This document shows, one piece after another, positions 1 to 7,063 of a stretch of DNA of 8,538 nt. The stretch's first letter is position 1; every line of letters begins with the position of its first letter. The DNA comes from an uncultured Lachnospiraceae bacterium (GTDB taxonomy: Bacteria > Bacillota > Clostridia > Lachnospirales > Lachnospiraceae): NCBI GenBank assembly GCA_905235345.1, contig CAJOLO010000060.1, positions 1 through 8,538 on the forward strand, written 5' to 3'. The notes beneath the pieces were generated by a model. That model saw only the letters and a list, made by a program, of their open reading frames with translations. It was not told the DNA's origin and made no database searches. Position numbers and translations under genes: made by a program.

Positions 1-297
1 AATGTGCGTGATGCTGTTATTGCCGGATATGCAGATGTATGTGATATGATAAGAGTATGTGATGTTAGTTTTGACACGTGCAGAAGTCATAAAGAACAGC
101 TTGAATATATTAATAACAGATATGAGCTTTCTATTGATGTTGACACCATGAAATCAGAGCTTGAAAAGATGAGTTACCATGATGAATATCCGGATGAACA
201 GAAACTGGCATTTCTTTGTGATATGATAAAGAAGATTAGAAAGCAGATATATAATAAGGAACAATTGAAAAACCGGGTGAAACTATGGAAGAGATGA
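1..297 (+). CDS. C-terminal part of an unrecognised protein
   Basis: The frame is open from the first base of the window to a TGA at 295-297, so about 98 C-terminal residues are visible and the true start lies upstream. A GTG at position 4 could be read as a start, but no upstream sequence is available to show a ribosome binding site. The visible part is hydrophilic and probably helical, with many Lys, Glu and Asp residues, two Cys-Asp pairs (VCDM, VCDV) near its beginning and a basic end (LKNRVKLWKR). It has no membrane segment or catalytic motif that I recognise. Codon use resembles the neighbouring genes. The next gene starts 103 nt downstream on the same strand without a visible terminator, so co-transcription is possible. 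I do not recognise the family and assign no function. Confidence 0.6.
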   Translation, partial: NVRDAVIAGYADVCDMIRVCDVSFDTCRSHKEQLEYINNRYELSIDVDTMKSELEKMSYHDEYPDEQKLAFLCDMIKKIRKQIYNKEQLKNRVKLWKR

Positions 298-352
298 TTT
301 AAAGCCTGAAATCGTAGATTTGGAGAGTAAAATCAAAGGTTGAAATCAGATG

Positions 353-380
353 TTGTGAGAGAAGAATCAAAGGCTAAAAT
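353..380 (+). promoter_or_regulatory. Weak candidate promoter for the WYL regulator gene
   Basis: TTGTGA at 353-358 and TAAAAT at 375-380 are separated by 16 bp. Transcription would begin near 387, only just upstream of the GGGG ribosome binding site at 390-393, leaving a very short leader. The match is modest and lies in a purine-rich stretch, so read-through from the upstream gene is an equally good explanation. Confidence 0.25.
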
Positions 381-400
381 GAAAGAGCTGGGGAAAGATT

Positions 401-1411
401 ATGGAAGAGAAGAATACTTTAAAAGATGTTTCGGTATCGCAGAGGCAGATATACATACTGTCACTCCTTTCTGAAAATCCGAGAGGTTATCAGGCTGAGG
501 AAATCAGACAGAGATTGCTTAATTGGAATATAGAGGTAAGTAAAAGGACTATATTGAGAGATATAGATGAACTTTCGCTTAATTACGGAATTTTGGAAGA
601 GGTGCGGGCTGGAAAGACATATTATTATGCAGATAAATATACTTTAAAGAATGTAGATCTTACTATCGAGGATCTTGCCTCCTTGGCATTTGCCAAGGAG
701 ATACTTGAAGGCTATTCTCATCTGGATATAGCAAGGCATTCGGTATCTTTCATAGACCGTGTTGTTGAAAAATCAGCAGCGCTTAATAAAAAGCAATTTG
801 AGAAACTTGGCAGGCAATTTAAGATTAATGATATTGCAGGGAGCGAAGATGAGGTGGATAATGAAACTGAGAAATTGCTCCAGAATGCAATAGATAATCG
901 TAATAAGGTTGAGATTGAGTATTACAGTTTTACCAGTGATGAGAATTCTCGTCGAGTTATTCATCCTTATGGATTACTGCTTATGGATTCCTATCTGTGT
1001 GTTGAGGGCTATTGTGAACTGAGAGATGAGATAAGGCGATTCAGATTATCAAGAATCAATGAACTTAAGGTTTTGGATGAGCATTATTCCGAAGAGATTC
1101 CCGACAATTCATATCAGCCATTTCTAAAGCTTATGGGGCGGGATAAAGAAGAGATTGAGCTTTTATTTACCGGAGAAAGCAGAAGGTATATAAAGGAATA
1201 TGAGGCAAAGAGAGCAGACAGGTTAGAGGATAAAGAGGATGGACTCCATTTTTGTAAGAATGCGCCCGTAACGGAAGATGTTATAAGATGGATAAGAGGA
1301 TTTGGTTCTGAAGTAAGAGTATTAAGTCCACAGTGGCTTGCAAAAAAGCACGAAGATGATGCTAAGGGAATACTCTTAAATTATAAAAAAATCAAAAATA
1401 TTAACGAATAA
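401..1411 (+). CDS. HTH/WYL-domain transcriptional regulator
   Basis: This 336-residue protein has the usual length and architecture of WYL-family regulators. Residues about 14-66 form a DeoR/HTH_11-type winged helix, with the recognition helix in the segment VSKRTILRDIDELS (46-59). A linker follows, then a WYL domain at about 155-228 with the conserved IHPYGL (187-192) and FRLSRI (214-219) blocks. A WCX-type C-terminal domain lies at about 250-325 and includes VLSPQWLAK (307-315). The eponymous W-Y-L triplet reads S-Y-L (197-199), so the Trp is missing while the surrounding strand is normal. WYL domains are known to bind ligands or nucleic acid and to control DNA binding, often in oligomers; the ligand and targets here cannot be read from sequence. 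The ATG has a GGGG ribosome binding site at 390-393, 7 nt upstream. No terminator follows before the next promoter. Identification of the family is secure; its regulon is unknown. Confidence 0.93.
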   Translation: MEEKNTLKDVSVSQRQIYILSLLSENPRGYQAEEIRQRLLNWNIEVSKRTILRDIDELSLNYGILEEVRAGKTYYYADKYTLKNVDLTIEDLASLAFAKEILEGYSHLDIARHSVSFIDRVVEKSAALNKKQFEKLGRQFKINDIAGSEDEVDNETEKLLQNAIDNRNKVEIEYYSFTSDENSRRVIHPYGLLLMDSYLCVEGYCELRDEIRRFRLSRINELKVLDEHYSEEIPDNSYQPFLKLMGRDKEEIELLFTGESRRYIKEYEAKRADRLEDKEDGLHFCKNAPVTEDVIRWIRGFGSEVRVLSPQWLAKKHEDDAKGILLNYKKIKNINE

Positions 1412-1414
1412 AAA

Positions 1415-1443
1415 TTGTTATTTGTTTTTATATAAGGTATAAT
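1415..1443 (+). promoter_or_regulatory. Sigma-A-type promoter for the GGDEF-EAL gene
   Basis: TTGTTA at 1415-1420 and a perfect TATAAT at 1438-1443 are separated by 17 bp. The -35 box begins 4 nt after the stop codon of the WYL gene. Transcription would start near 1450 and give an untranslated leader of about 118 nt before the ATG at 1568. That leader has only short AT-rich inverted repeats (for example CTATT at 1473 and AATAG about 12 nt further on), and I see no c-di-GMP riboswitch signature in it. Confidence 0.7.
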
Positions 1444-1567
1444 ATTATATAAGATTAATTTTACTATTGTCGGCGGAAATAATAGCAAAGAAATTTGCAG
1501 AATTTGTAGTATGAAATAGTCAGTGAGAAGACATTGCGTATGAACATGAAAGAAGAAGGGTTGCACA

Positions 1568-3532
1568 ATGGTAGAAAGACGGAATGTGAATAAGAAAAAA
1601 AGGCCTAAGATAAATCCTAAAGGAAAACTTCCCGTACACGTTGTTACGTTATCGGTATGTATTACCTTACTAGGTCTTCTTGGTTTGTTATCACTTAGCT
1701 ATTATATTGAAGTAATCCGAAATGATTATAAACGGCTTGTTGATAACGATTATAGGAATCTTGAATATATTAATCGGATAAACTGTGATATTTATAAATA
1801 TCAGACGATGGTATTCCGGTATATGACATCTATAGACGATGATGAGACATCATCAAATCTTGAGGCTGAGGCCGATATTCTTAAATCTGAAATCGAGAAC
1901 ACTGATAAGCTTTTAGGAGAGAATATAATAGGTACAGACTATGAAGATAAATATAATGATATTCATTCAAAGCTTAACGGGTATTTTGACAATGTATCAT
2001 ATATATATGAGCTTAATGACTCAGAGGATATTAAAACAGCAAGCTATGATATGGAAATGCAGCTGTCTGAGTATATAGATAATGTGGTTGCGAGTGTGGA
2101 GGAATTTAGTGTTATGCTAAATGTAGATATCCAGACAGCTCAGACAGGACTGGCACTTAGAATGACAGATTACGAGTGTAGTGAATGGATTCTTATAATA
2201 ATTCTGATCATTATGGGTGTTATCGGATATTTCAGATGTATACGTATAACATACGATATAATCAATAAAGATCCTCTTACGAAAATTAATGATATAGGTA
2301 AACTTGGTAAAGAGATGACTAAGTGGCTTAAGAAGGATAAGCTTAAGGGGTATGCATGTATATGTAGTAATATTAAAGGACTTTCTCTTATTAACAGAAG
2401 ATATGGGGCTAATGTGGGCGATAAGGTACTTGCTAAGTTTGCAACTGTTATGAGCCAGGTGGTTTGGAAAGACGAGAGGATTGCAAGAGTCGGCGGAGAT
2501 AATTTCGTGTACATTGTACATGGTGAACGTGTTGATGCAATACTTAAATTACTTGAAAAGATTACTGTTTCTGTGGATGTTGATGACGATGTTAAGGTGT
2601 TTGATCTGGAGAACCGGTGCGGGATATATATGATAGGTGAAGATGATAATTTTGGAGATATTCTTGATGCAGCCTATTTGTCTGTACATCATGCCAAGAA
2701 GTCGTCGTTACCGGACAATATATGGTTTGACAAGGAACTTATGCTGCTTACCTTTGAGAGAAAGAGTATTCTTTCTAAGTATAAGAGAGGAATTGTTGAA
2801 CGTGAGTTCGTGGTATATTATCAGCCTAAGGTCGATATGAGGAAAGATACCTTGTGCGGAAGCGAGGCATTGGTACGTTGGCAGCAGGAAGACTCATTAG
2901 TTCCTCCGATTAAGTTTATTCCTTTATTAGAGGATGACGGGAGTATTACGGAGCTGGATTTTTATGTATTGGATAATGTATGCCGGGATATTCGTGAATG
3001 GCTTGATCAGGGAATTAAACCGGTAAGGGTATCGTCTAATTTTTCAAAAGTTCATCTTCGGAATTCTGATTTTGCAGAACATGTGTTGGAGGTGATCAAT
3101 AAATATAAGATTCCACATGAATATATCGAAGTGGAGCTTACGGAATCATCGGGATATGAGAATTTTAATGCTCTTATATCTTTTGTGTCTGTTATGAATG
3201 AGAATAACATATATGTATCAATAGATGACTTTGGAACAGGTTATTCTTCACTTTCATTGCTCAGAGAGCTTAATGTGGATGTAGTTAAGCTTGATAAATC
3301 ATTCATTGATGAGATTGGCAAGGGGGATGTTGTAAATGAGAATCTTGTTAAGAATGTAATACATATGATAAAAGATCTCGACAGAGAAATCATCTGTGAA
3401 GGAGTTGAGACTAAAAAGCAGGCACAGTTCCTTAAAGAGAACAATTGTTATAAGATACAGGGGTATTTATATGATAAGCCGTTGCCGCATGATGAATTTG
3501 AACAGCGATTGAAGGCACCTGAGTATATGTGA
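1568..3532 (+). CDS. Membrane GGDEF-EAL protein, predicted c-di-GMP phosphodiesterase
   Basis: The 654-residue protein has a basic cytoplasmic N-terminus, a membrane helix at about 22-46, a hydrophilic acidic and probably helical extracellular sensor at about 47-203, a second membrane helix at about 206-222, a GGDEF domain at about 233-390 and an EAL domain at about 400-648. The cyclase signature reads GGDNF (309-313), with the catalytic Glu replaced by Asn, and the usual RxxD inhibitory site is W300xxE303, so diguanylate cyclase activity is unlikely. The EAL domain keeps its metal and catalytic positions: E433 in EALVRW, N491, E523 and E526 in EVELTES, D553 and D554 in IDDFGTGYS, K574, E611 and E614 in EGVET, and Q631 in QGYLYDKP. 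It should therefore hydrolyse c-di-GMP to pGpG, perhaps with the GGDEF domain acting as a GTP sensor as in some known hybrids. AAGGG at 1556-1560 precedes the ATG by 7 nt. The gene has its own promoter. Confidence 0.95.
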   Translation: MVERRNVNKKKRPKINPKGKLPVHVVTLSVCITLLGLLGLLSLSYYIEVIRNDYKRLVDNDYRNLEYINRINCDIYKYQTMVFRYMTSIDDDETSSNLEAEADILKSEIENTDKLLGENIIGTDYEDKYNDIHSKLNGYFDNVSYIYELNDSEDIKTASYDMEMQLSEYIDNVVASVEEFSVMLNVDIQTAQTGLALRMTDYECSEWILIIILIIMGVIGYFRCIRITYDIINKDPLTKINDIGKLGKEMTKWLKKDKLKGYACICSNIKGLSLINRRYGANVGDKVLAKFATVMSQVVWKDERIARVGGDNFVYIVHGERVDAILKLLEKITVSVDVDDDVKVFDLENRCGIYMIGEDDNFGDILDAAYLSVHHAKKSSLPDNIWFDKELMLLTFERKSILSKYKRGIVEREFVVYYQPKVDMRKDTLCGSEALVRWQQEDSLVPPIKFIPLLEDDGSITELDFYVLDNVCRDIREWLDQGIKPVRVSSNFSKVHLRNSDFAEHVLEVINKYKIPHEYIEVELTESSGYENFNALISFVSVMNENNIYVSIDDFGTGYSSLSLLRELNVDVVKLDKSFIDEIGKGDVVNENLVKNVIHMIKDLDREIICEGVETKKQAQFLKENNCYKIQGYLYDKPLPHDEFEQRLKAPEYM

Positions 3533-3644
3533 TTGGAAATTATTTTCTTTCATCACGAGCTTGAGATACATTATGAAGACGAGTTTATCTCGTTGGAGAA
3601 GACTCCTGCTGCTATAAGTGGCGAGTATAGAAATAAATATGTAT

Positions 3645-3649
3645 GGAGG
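3645..3649 (+). promoter_or_regulatory. Ribosome binding site that fixes the EF-G paralog start
   Basis: A full GGAGG lies 7 nt upstream of the ATG at 3657. An in-frame GTG exists further upstream at 3618, but it lacks a comparable site and would add 13 residues before the conserved N-terminus (DKVRNVVLLGHGGSGKT). The ATG at 3657 is therefore preferred. Confidence 0.9.
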
Positions 3650-3656
3650 TGGCTGT

Positions 3657-5741
3657 ATGAATGTATTCACTACGGACAAAGTCCGTAACGTAGTCCTTTT
3701 GGGACATGGGGGAAGTGGCAAGACTTCACTCACTGAGGCAATAGTATATCTTGCCGGAATGAAGAGCCGTATGGGAACGGTTGAAGCTGGTAATACGATA
3801 AGTGATTTTGACAAGGAGGAAATAAAGAGACAGTTTTCTGTAAAGACATCGCTCATTCCTGTTGAATGGGAAGGATACAAAGTCAACCTATTAGATACAC
3901 CGGGGTATTTTGATTTTATCGGTGAGACAGAGGAGGCTTTAGCGGTTGCAGATGCAGCAATAATTGTGGTATCCGGTAAGGCGGGAATTGAGACCGGAAC
4001 TAAGCGGGCATGGGATATGTGTGAGAAGATGAAAATCCCGAGAATGTTTTTCGTGACGGATATGGATGTTGATAATGCAAGCTATCGTCAGGTGGTTCAA
4101 GATCTCCAGGAACTATATGGTAAGAAGATAGCTCCCTTTCATCTTCCTATAAGAGAGAATGGACAGTTCGTTGGATATGTCAATGTTATACAACAGAAGG
4201 CTAAAAGATGGAATGACAACGGAACGGTTGATAAGTTCGATGTACCGGATTATTCGCAGGAGAATCTCGGTATATGTAGAGACGTTCTGATGGAGGCTGT
4301 GGCAGAGACATCAGAGGAATTTATGGACAGATATTTTGAAGGAGATGAATTCTCGGAGGATGAGATACGTCAGGCGTTAAGGGTAAGTGTTTTGGACGGA
4401 TCTATTGTTCCGGTGCTTATGGGTTCTAATATACTTGCAAGAGGAATGTTTACCCTGATGGCAGATATCATCAAATACTTCCCAAGTCCTGACAGATGTA
4501 AATGTGCGGGTATTAATACCACCAACAATGAAGTGTTTGAAGCAGATTATGATTTTTCTAAGCCTAAGTCTGCATATATTTTTAAGACTATAGTTGACCC
4601 TTATATCGGAAAGTATTCGCTTATCAAAGTCAATTCGGGAGTGCTTAAGCCGGATGATGTGTTGTTCAACTATCATCGTGATACTGATGAGAAGATAGGA
4701 AAGCTTTATGTACTTATCGGCAATAAGGCAGAGGAGGTAAAGGAGCTTCACGCAGGAGATATAGGAGCTCTTGCAAAGCTTTCGGTAAGTCAGACAACCG
4801 ATTCTCTATCCACAAGAAAGAATCCTGTTACATATATTCGCACTAATATTTCAAAACCGTATGTATATCTCAGATATAAGGCTAAGAATAAGGGTGACGA
4901 GGATAAGATTTCACAGGCTCTTTCCAAGATGCTAATGGAGGATCTCACGCTTCGTCATGTCAATGACAGTGAGAATGGTCAGACACTTCTCTATGGTATA
5001 AGCGGACAGCACCTGGAGGTTGTTAAAAGTATTCTTGCCGACAGATATAAAGTTGACATAGAAACCATGCGACCCCGCATAGCATTTCGTGAGACGATTC
5101 GCAAGAAGGCCGATACAGAGTATAAGTATAAGAAACAATCGGGAGGTCACGGACAGTATGGACACGTTAAGATGACATTTGAACCGTCAGGAGACATGGA
5201 GACTCCTTATGTATTCGAGCAGACAGTTGTAGGAGGTGCAGTTCCTAAGAATTACTTCCCGGCAGTTGAAAAGGGTATTGCTGAGGCGGTGAAATGCGGT
5301 CCCTTGGCAGCATATCCCGTTATTGGCGTGAAAGCAGTGCTTTATGATGGAAGTTATCACACGGTTGACTCGTCAGAACTTGCATTTAAGGTGGCGGCAA
5401 CCCAGGCGTTTAAGAAGGGCTTTATGGATGCAAATCCTGTTCTGTTAGAGCCGATTGCTGCGTTAAAGGTGGTAGTTCCGGACAATTTTACAGGTGATGT
5501 TATGGGTGATCTTAACAAACGTCGTGCAAGAGTTATGGGAATGAATCCGATTGATAACGGGTATCAGGAGATACTTGCAGATATTCCTTATCTTGAGCTT
5601 TATGAGTATGATACCAGACTCAATTCAATGACCAGCGGCAGCGGAACCTTTTCGTATGATTTTGCAAGATATGAACAGGCACCCGACGAGGTGGCGAACA
5701 AAGAGATCGCAGAACGCGAAAAACGTGAGACGGAGGAGTAA
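3657..5741 (+). CDS. Elongation factor G paralog (EF-G2-like translational GTPase)
   Basis: This 694-residue protein matches the full five-domain length of EF-G. The GTPase domain carries the P-loop GHGGSGKT (16-23) and the G3 motif DTPGYFDF (80-87), where Tyr84 replaces the catalytic His of canonical EF-G. The G4 motif reads TDMD (134-137) instead of NKxD. Domain II is at about 295-385 and domain III at about 400-475. Domain IV, about 477-595, contains QSGGHGQYGHV (494-503 region) and SYHTVDSSELAFK with His568 at the position of the translocase tip His. Domain V contains GDVMGDLNKRRARVMGM (613-629). The P-loop and Tyr in G3 are typical of the EF-G2/FusA2-like group rather than housekeeping FusA. 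It presumably binds the ribosome and may support translocation or recycling under particular conditions. It is not near rpsL/rpsG, as housekeeping fusA usually is. An intrinsic terminator follows. No convincing promoter is visible in the 124-nt gap upstream, so co-transcription with the GGDEF-EAL gene is possible. Confidence 0.94.
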   Translation: MNVFTTDKVRNVVLLGHGGSGKTSLTEAIVYLAGMKSRMGTVEAGNTISDFDKEEIKRQFSVKTSLIPVEWEGYKVNLLDTPGYFDFIGETEEALAVADAAIIVVSGKAGIETGTKRAWDMCEKMKIPRMFFVTDMDVDNASYRQVVQDLQELYGKKIAPFHLPIRENGQFVGYVNVIQQKAKRWNDNGTVDKFDVPDYSQENLGICRDVLMEAVAETSEEFMDRYFEGDEFSEDEIRQALRVSVLDGSIVPVLMGSNILARGMFTLMADIIKYFPSPDRCKCAGINTTNNEVFEADYDFSKPKSAYIFKTIVDPYIGKYSLIKVNSGVLKPDDVLFNYHRDTDEKIGKLYVLIGNKAEEVKELHAGDIGALAKLSVSQTTDSLSTRKNPVTYIRTNISKPYVYLRYKAKNKGDEDKISQALSKMLMEDLTLRHVNDSENGQTLLYGISGQHLEVVKSILADRYKVDIETMRPRIAFRETIRKKADTEYKYKKQSGGHGQYGHVKMTFEPSGDMETPYVFEQTVVGGAVPKNYFPAVEKGIAEAVKCGPLAAYPVIGVKAVLYDGSYHTVDSSELAFKVAATQAFKKGFMDANPVLLEPIAALKVVVPDNFTGDVMGDLNKRRARVMGMNPIDNGYQEILADIPYLELYEYDTRLNSMTSGSGTFSYDFARYEQAPDEVANKEIAEREKRETEE

Positions 5742-5760
5742 TACTGTTTGTCATTAATAT

Positions 5761-5810
5761 GCCACAGGAATCAGATGTGTTATCTGATATCCTGTGGCTT
5801 TTATATTTTT
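5761..5810 (+). terminator. Strong intrinsic terminator after the EF-G paralog
   Basis: The arm at 5761-5776 (GCCACAGGAATCAGAT) pairs with 5782-5798 through 16 base pairs interrupted only by one bulged A at 5789. The loop is GTGTT (5777-5781). A T-rich tail (TTTTATATTTTT) follows at 5799-5810. It begins 20 nt after the stop codon. The A-rich/T-rich flanks are not symmetrical, so it works mainly for + strand transcription. Confidence 0.93.
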
Positions 5811-5825
5811 CCATTCATTATTAGC

Positions 5826-5854
5826 TTGTTGTATTAATACTTTTTTGATAAAAT
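5826..5854 (+). promoter_or_regulatory. Sigma-A-type promoter for the phosphofructokinase gene
   Basis: TTGTTG at 5826-5831 and TAAAAT at 5849-5854 are separated by 17 bp. The start of transcription would be near 5861, with a leader of about 83 nt. The leader contains a small hairpin, TAGCT-GAAT-AGCTA, at about 5886-5899. The promoter sits directly downstream of the preceding terminator, so the gene is an independent transcription unit. Confidence 0.6.
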
Positions 5855-5943
5855 AGCCATATTGGTAATTACGTATCTATGAAGCATAGCTGAATAGCTA
5901 CGAATAATAAGTGATTAAATAATTGAAAAGGGAGTAAGAGAAG

Positions 5944-6918
5944 ATGTCGGATATTAAGAAGATAGCAGTACTTACCAGCGGAGGAGATGCGCCGGGAATG
6001 AATTCTGCTATTCGCGCGGTGGTGTTTGCAGCTATTAACAGTGGATATGAGGTTGTTGGAATATTACGAGGCTATGAGGGGCTTATTGACTGGGAGGTCA
6101 AGGAGCTTACAATTGATAATGTGAGAAATATCAATAATCGTGGAGGTACTATATTGTTTACAAGCCGTAGCGAGAGATTTCTTGATAAGAAGTACCGTGA
6201 GATTGCAGCTGACAATATGAGGGAGCATGGTGTTGATGCACTGGTTGCAGTAGGTGGTGACGGTACACTGCGGGGAGCCATCGAGCTTCGTAAGGAGGGT
6301 GTTAATATCATCTGTATTCCCGGTACGATTGACCGTGATATGGCATGTACGGAATATACATTGGGTTTTGATACAGCAGCGAATACCGCTACAGAGGCTA
6401 TTGACAGAATAAGGGATTCGTCACTCTCACACGGAAGATGTACCGTGGTGGAAGTGATGGGAAGAAAGAGGGGATATATCGCACTATGGGCTGGTATGGC
6501 TACTTCTGCAGATGCGATTGTTCTGCCTGAAAAATGGGATGGTAATTTTGACAACATTATTAATGCATTAAAGCAGCGGCATGTGGATGGCAGAAACAGT
6601 TATCTGGTTGTGCTGGCGGAAGGAGTAACTGATGCGGATAAGCTTGCTGAATTGATACAGAAGCAGACAGGTATTGAATCAAGAGTATCTGTGCTGGGGT
6701 ATATTCAACGCGGAGGCAGTCCTACTGCAAAGGATAGGATGTATGGGTCGCTTATGGGTGCATATGCAGTAGAGATATTGAAGAATGGGAAGGGGAATCG
6801 TATCGTTGCCATTAAGAATGATCTGCTTATTGATTATGATATCACCGAGGCGATAGAACTTAATAATAATGAATTGGATGATTTCCAGTATAAGCTTTCT
6901 CTGACATTAGCGGAGTGA
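5944..6918 (+). CDS. pfkA: ATP-dependent 6-phosphofructokinase
   Basis: The enzyme phosphorylates fructose 6-phosphate to fructose 1,6-bisphosphate, the committed step of glycolysis, in the cytoplasm. The length of 324 residues matches bacterial PfkA (about 320). GGDAPGMN (13-20) and GGDGT (104-108) form the nucleotide site. Gly107 at the position that separates ATP-dependent from PPi-dependent enzymes (Asp in the latter) indicates ATP. The catalytic loop reads PGTIDRD (126-132): both Asp130 and Asp132 are kept, but the usual Asn between them is Arg131. Substrate-binding blocks MGR (172-174), E226 and GYIQRGGSP (252-260, with Tyr for the usual His) are present. By alignment from memory with E. 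coli PfkA, several effector-site residues differ (Phe28 for Arg25, Ile57 for Arg54, Ser219 for His215), so ADP/PEP control may be altered. AAGGGAG at 5928-5934 precedes the ATG by 9 nt. The gene has its own promoter and no clear terminator. Confidence 0.95.
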   Translation: MSDIKKIAVLTSGGDAPGMNSAIRAVVFAAINSGYEVVGILRGYEGLIDWEVKELTIDNVRNINNRGGTILFTSRSERFLDKKYREIAADNMREHGVDALVAVGGDGTLRGAIELRKEGVNIICIPGTIDRDMACTEYTLGFDTAANTATEAIDRIRDSSLSHGRCTVVEVMGRKRGYIALWAGMATSADAIVLPEKWDGNFDNIINALKQRHVDGRNSYLVVLAEGVTDADKLAELIQKQTGIESRVSVLGYIQRGGSPTAKDRMYGSLMGAYAVEILKNGKGNRIVAIKNDLLIDYDITEAIELNNNELDDFQYKLSLTLAE

Positions 6919-6987
6919 GTAGTATATCTGATAACGATATGCGAGAATGCCTGGGAAACAGATTAATTAAATGACATTGGTTCAGCT

Positions 6988-7015
6988 TTGCAGAATAGAT
7001 TCGATATTTTAATAC
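6988..7015 (+). promoter_or_regulatory. Weak candidate promoter for the DUF3810 gene
   Basis: TTGCAG at 6988-6993 and TAATAC at 7010-7015 are separated by 16 bp, in the 145-nt gap between pfkA and the next gene. The -10 match is imperfect. Because no terminator is evident after pfkA, read-through may supply transcription instead. Confidence 0.25.
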
Positions 7016-7063
7016 AGAGTCCGGCATGGTACAGATAGATAAGAAAACGGGGATGGATAAGTA

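Noticed and set aside
1444..1567. Leader of a c-di-GMP gene checked for a c-di-GMP riboswitch.
   Set aside because: None of the conserved GEMM-type sequence blocks is visible.
1540..1593. Short frame starting at ATG 1540 that overlaps the GGDEF-EAL start.
   Set aside because: Only 17 codons, without its own clear ribosome binding site; it overlaps the RBS of the real gene and is likely chance.
3579..3593. Hairpin ACGAG-TTTAT-CTCGT downstream of the GGDEF-EAL gene.
   Set aside because: Only five base pairs and no T-run follows, so it is not supported as a terminator.
3618..3656. In-frame GTG upstream start for the EF-G paralog, adding 13 residues.
   Set aside because: The added residues span the GGAGG ribosome binding site itself and do not belong to the conserved EF-G N-terminus; the ATG at 3657 has ideal spacing.
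6072..6557. Long open frame on the minus strand inside pfkA (161 codons).
   Set aside because: It is the antisense shadow of a conserved enzyme gene, has Ser/Pro-rich composition typical of such shadows, and shows no recognisable domain. The other minus-strand frames within the genes were set aside for the same reason.
6925..6941. Small inverted repeat ATATC-N7-GATAT after pfkA.
   Set aside because: Five AT-rich pairs with no T-run; not a credible terminator.
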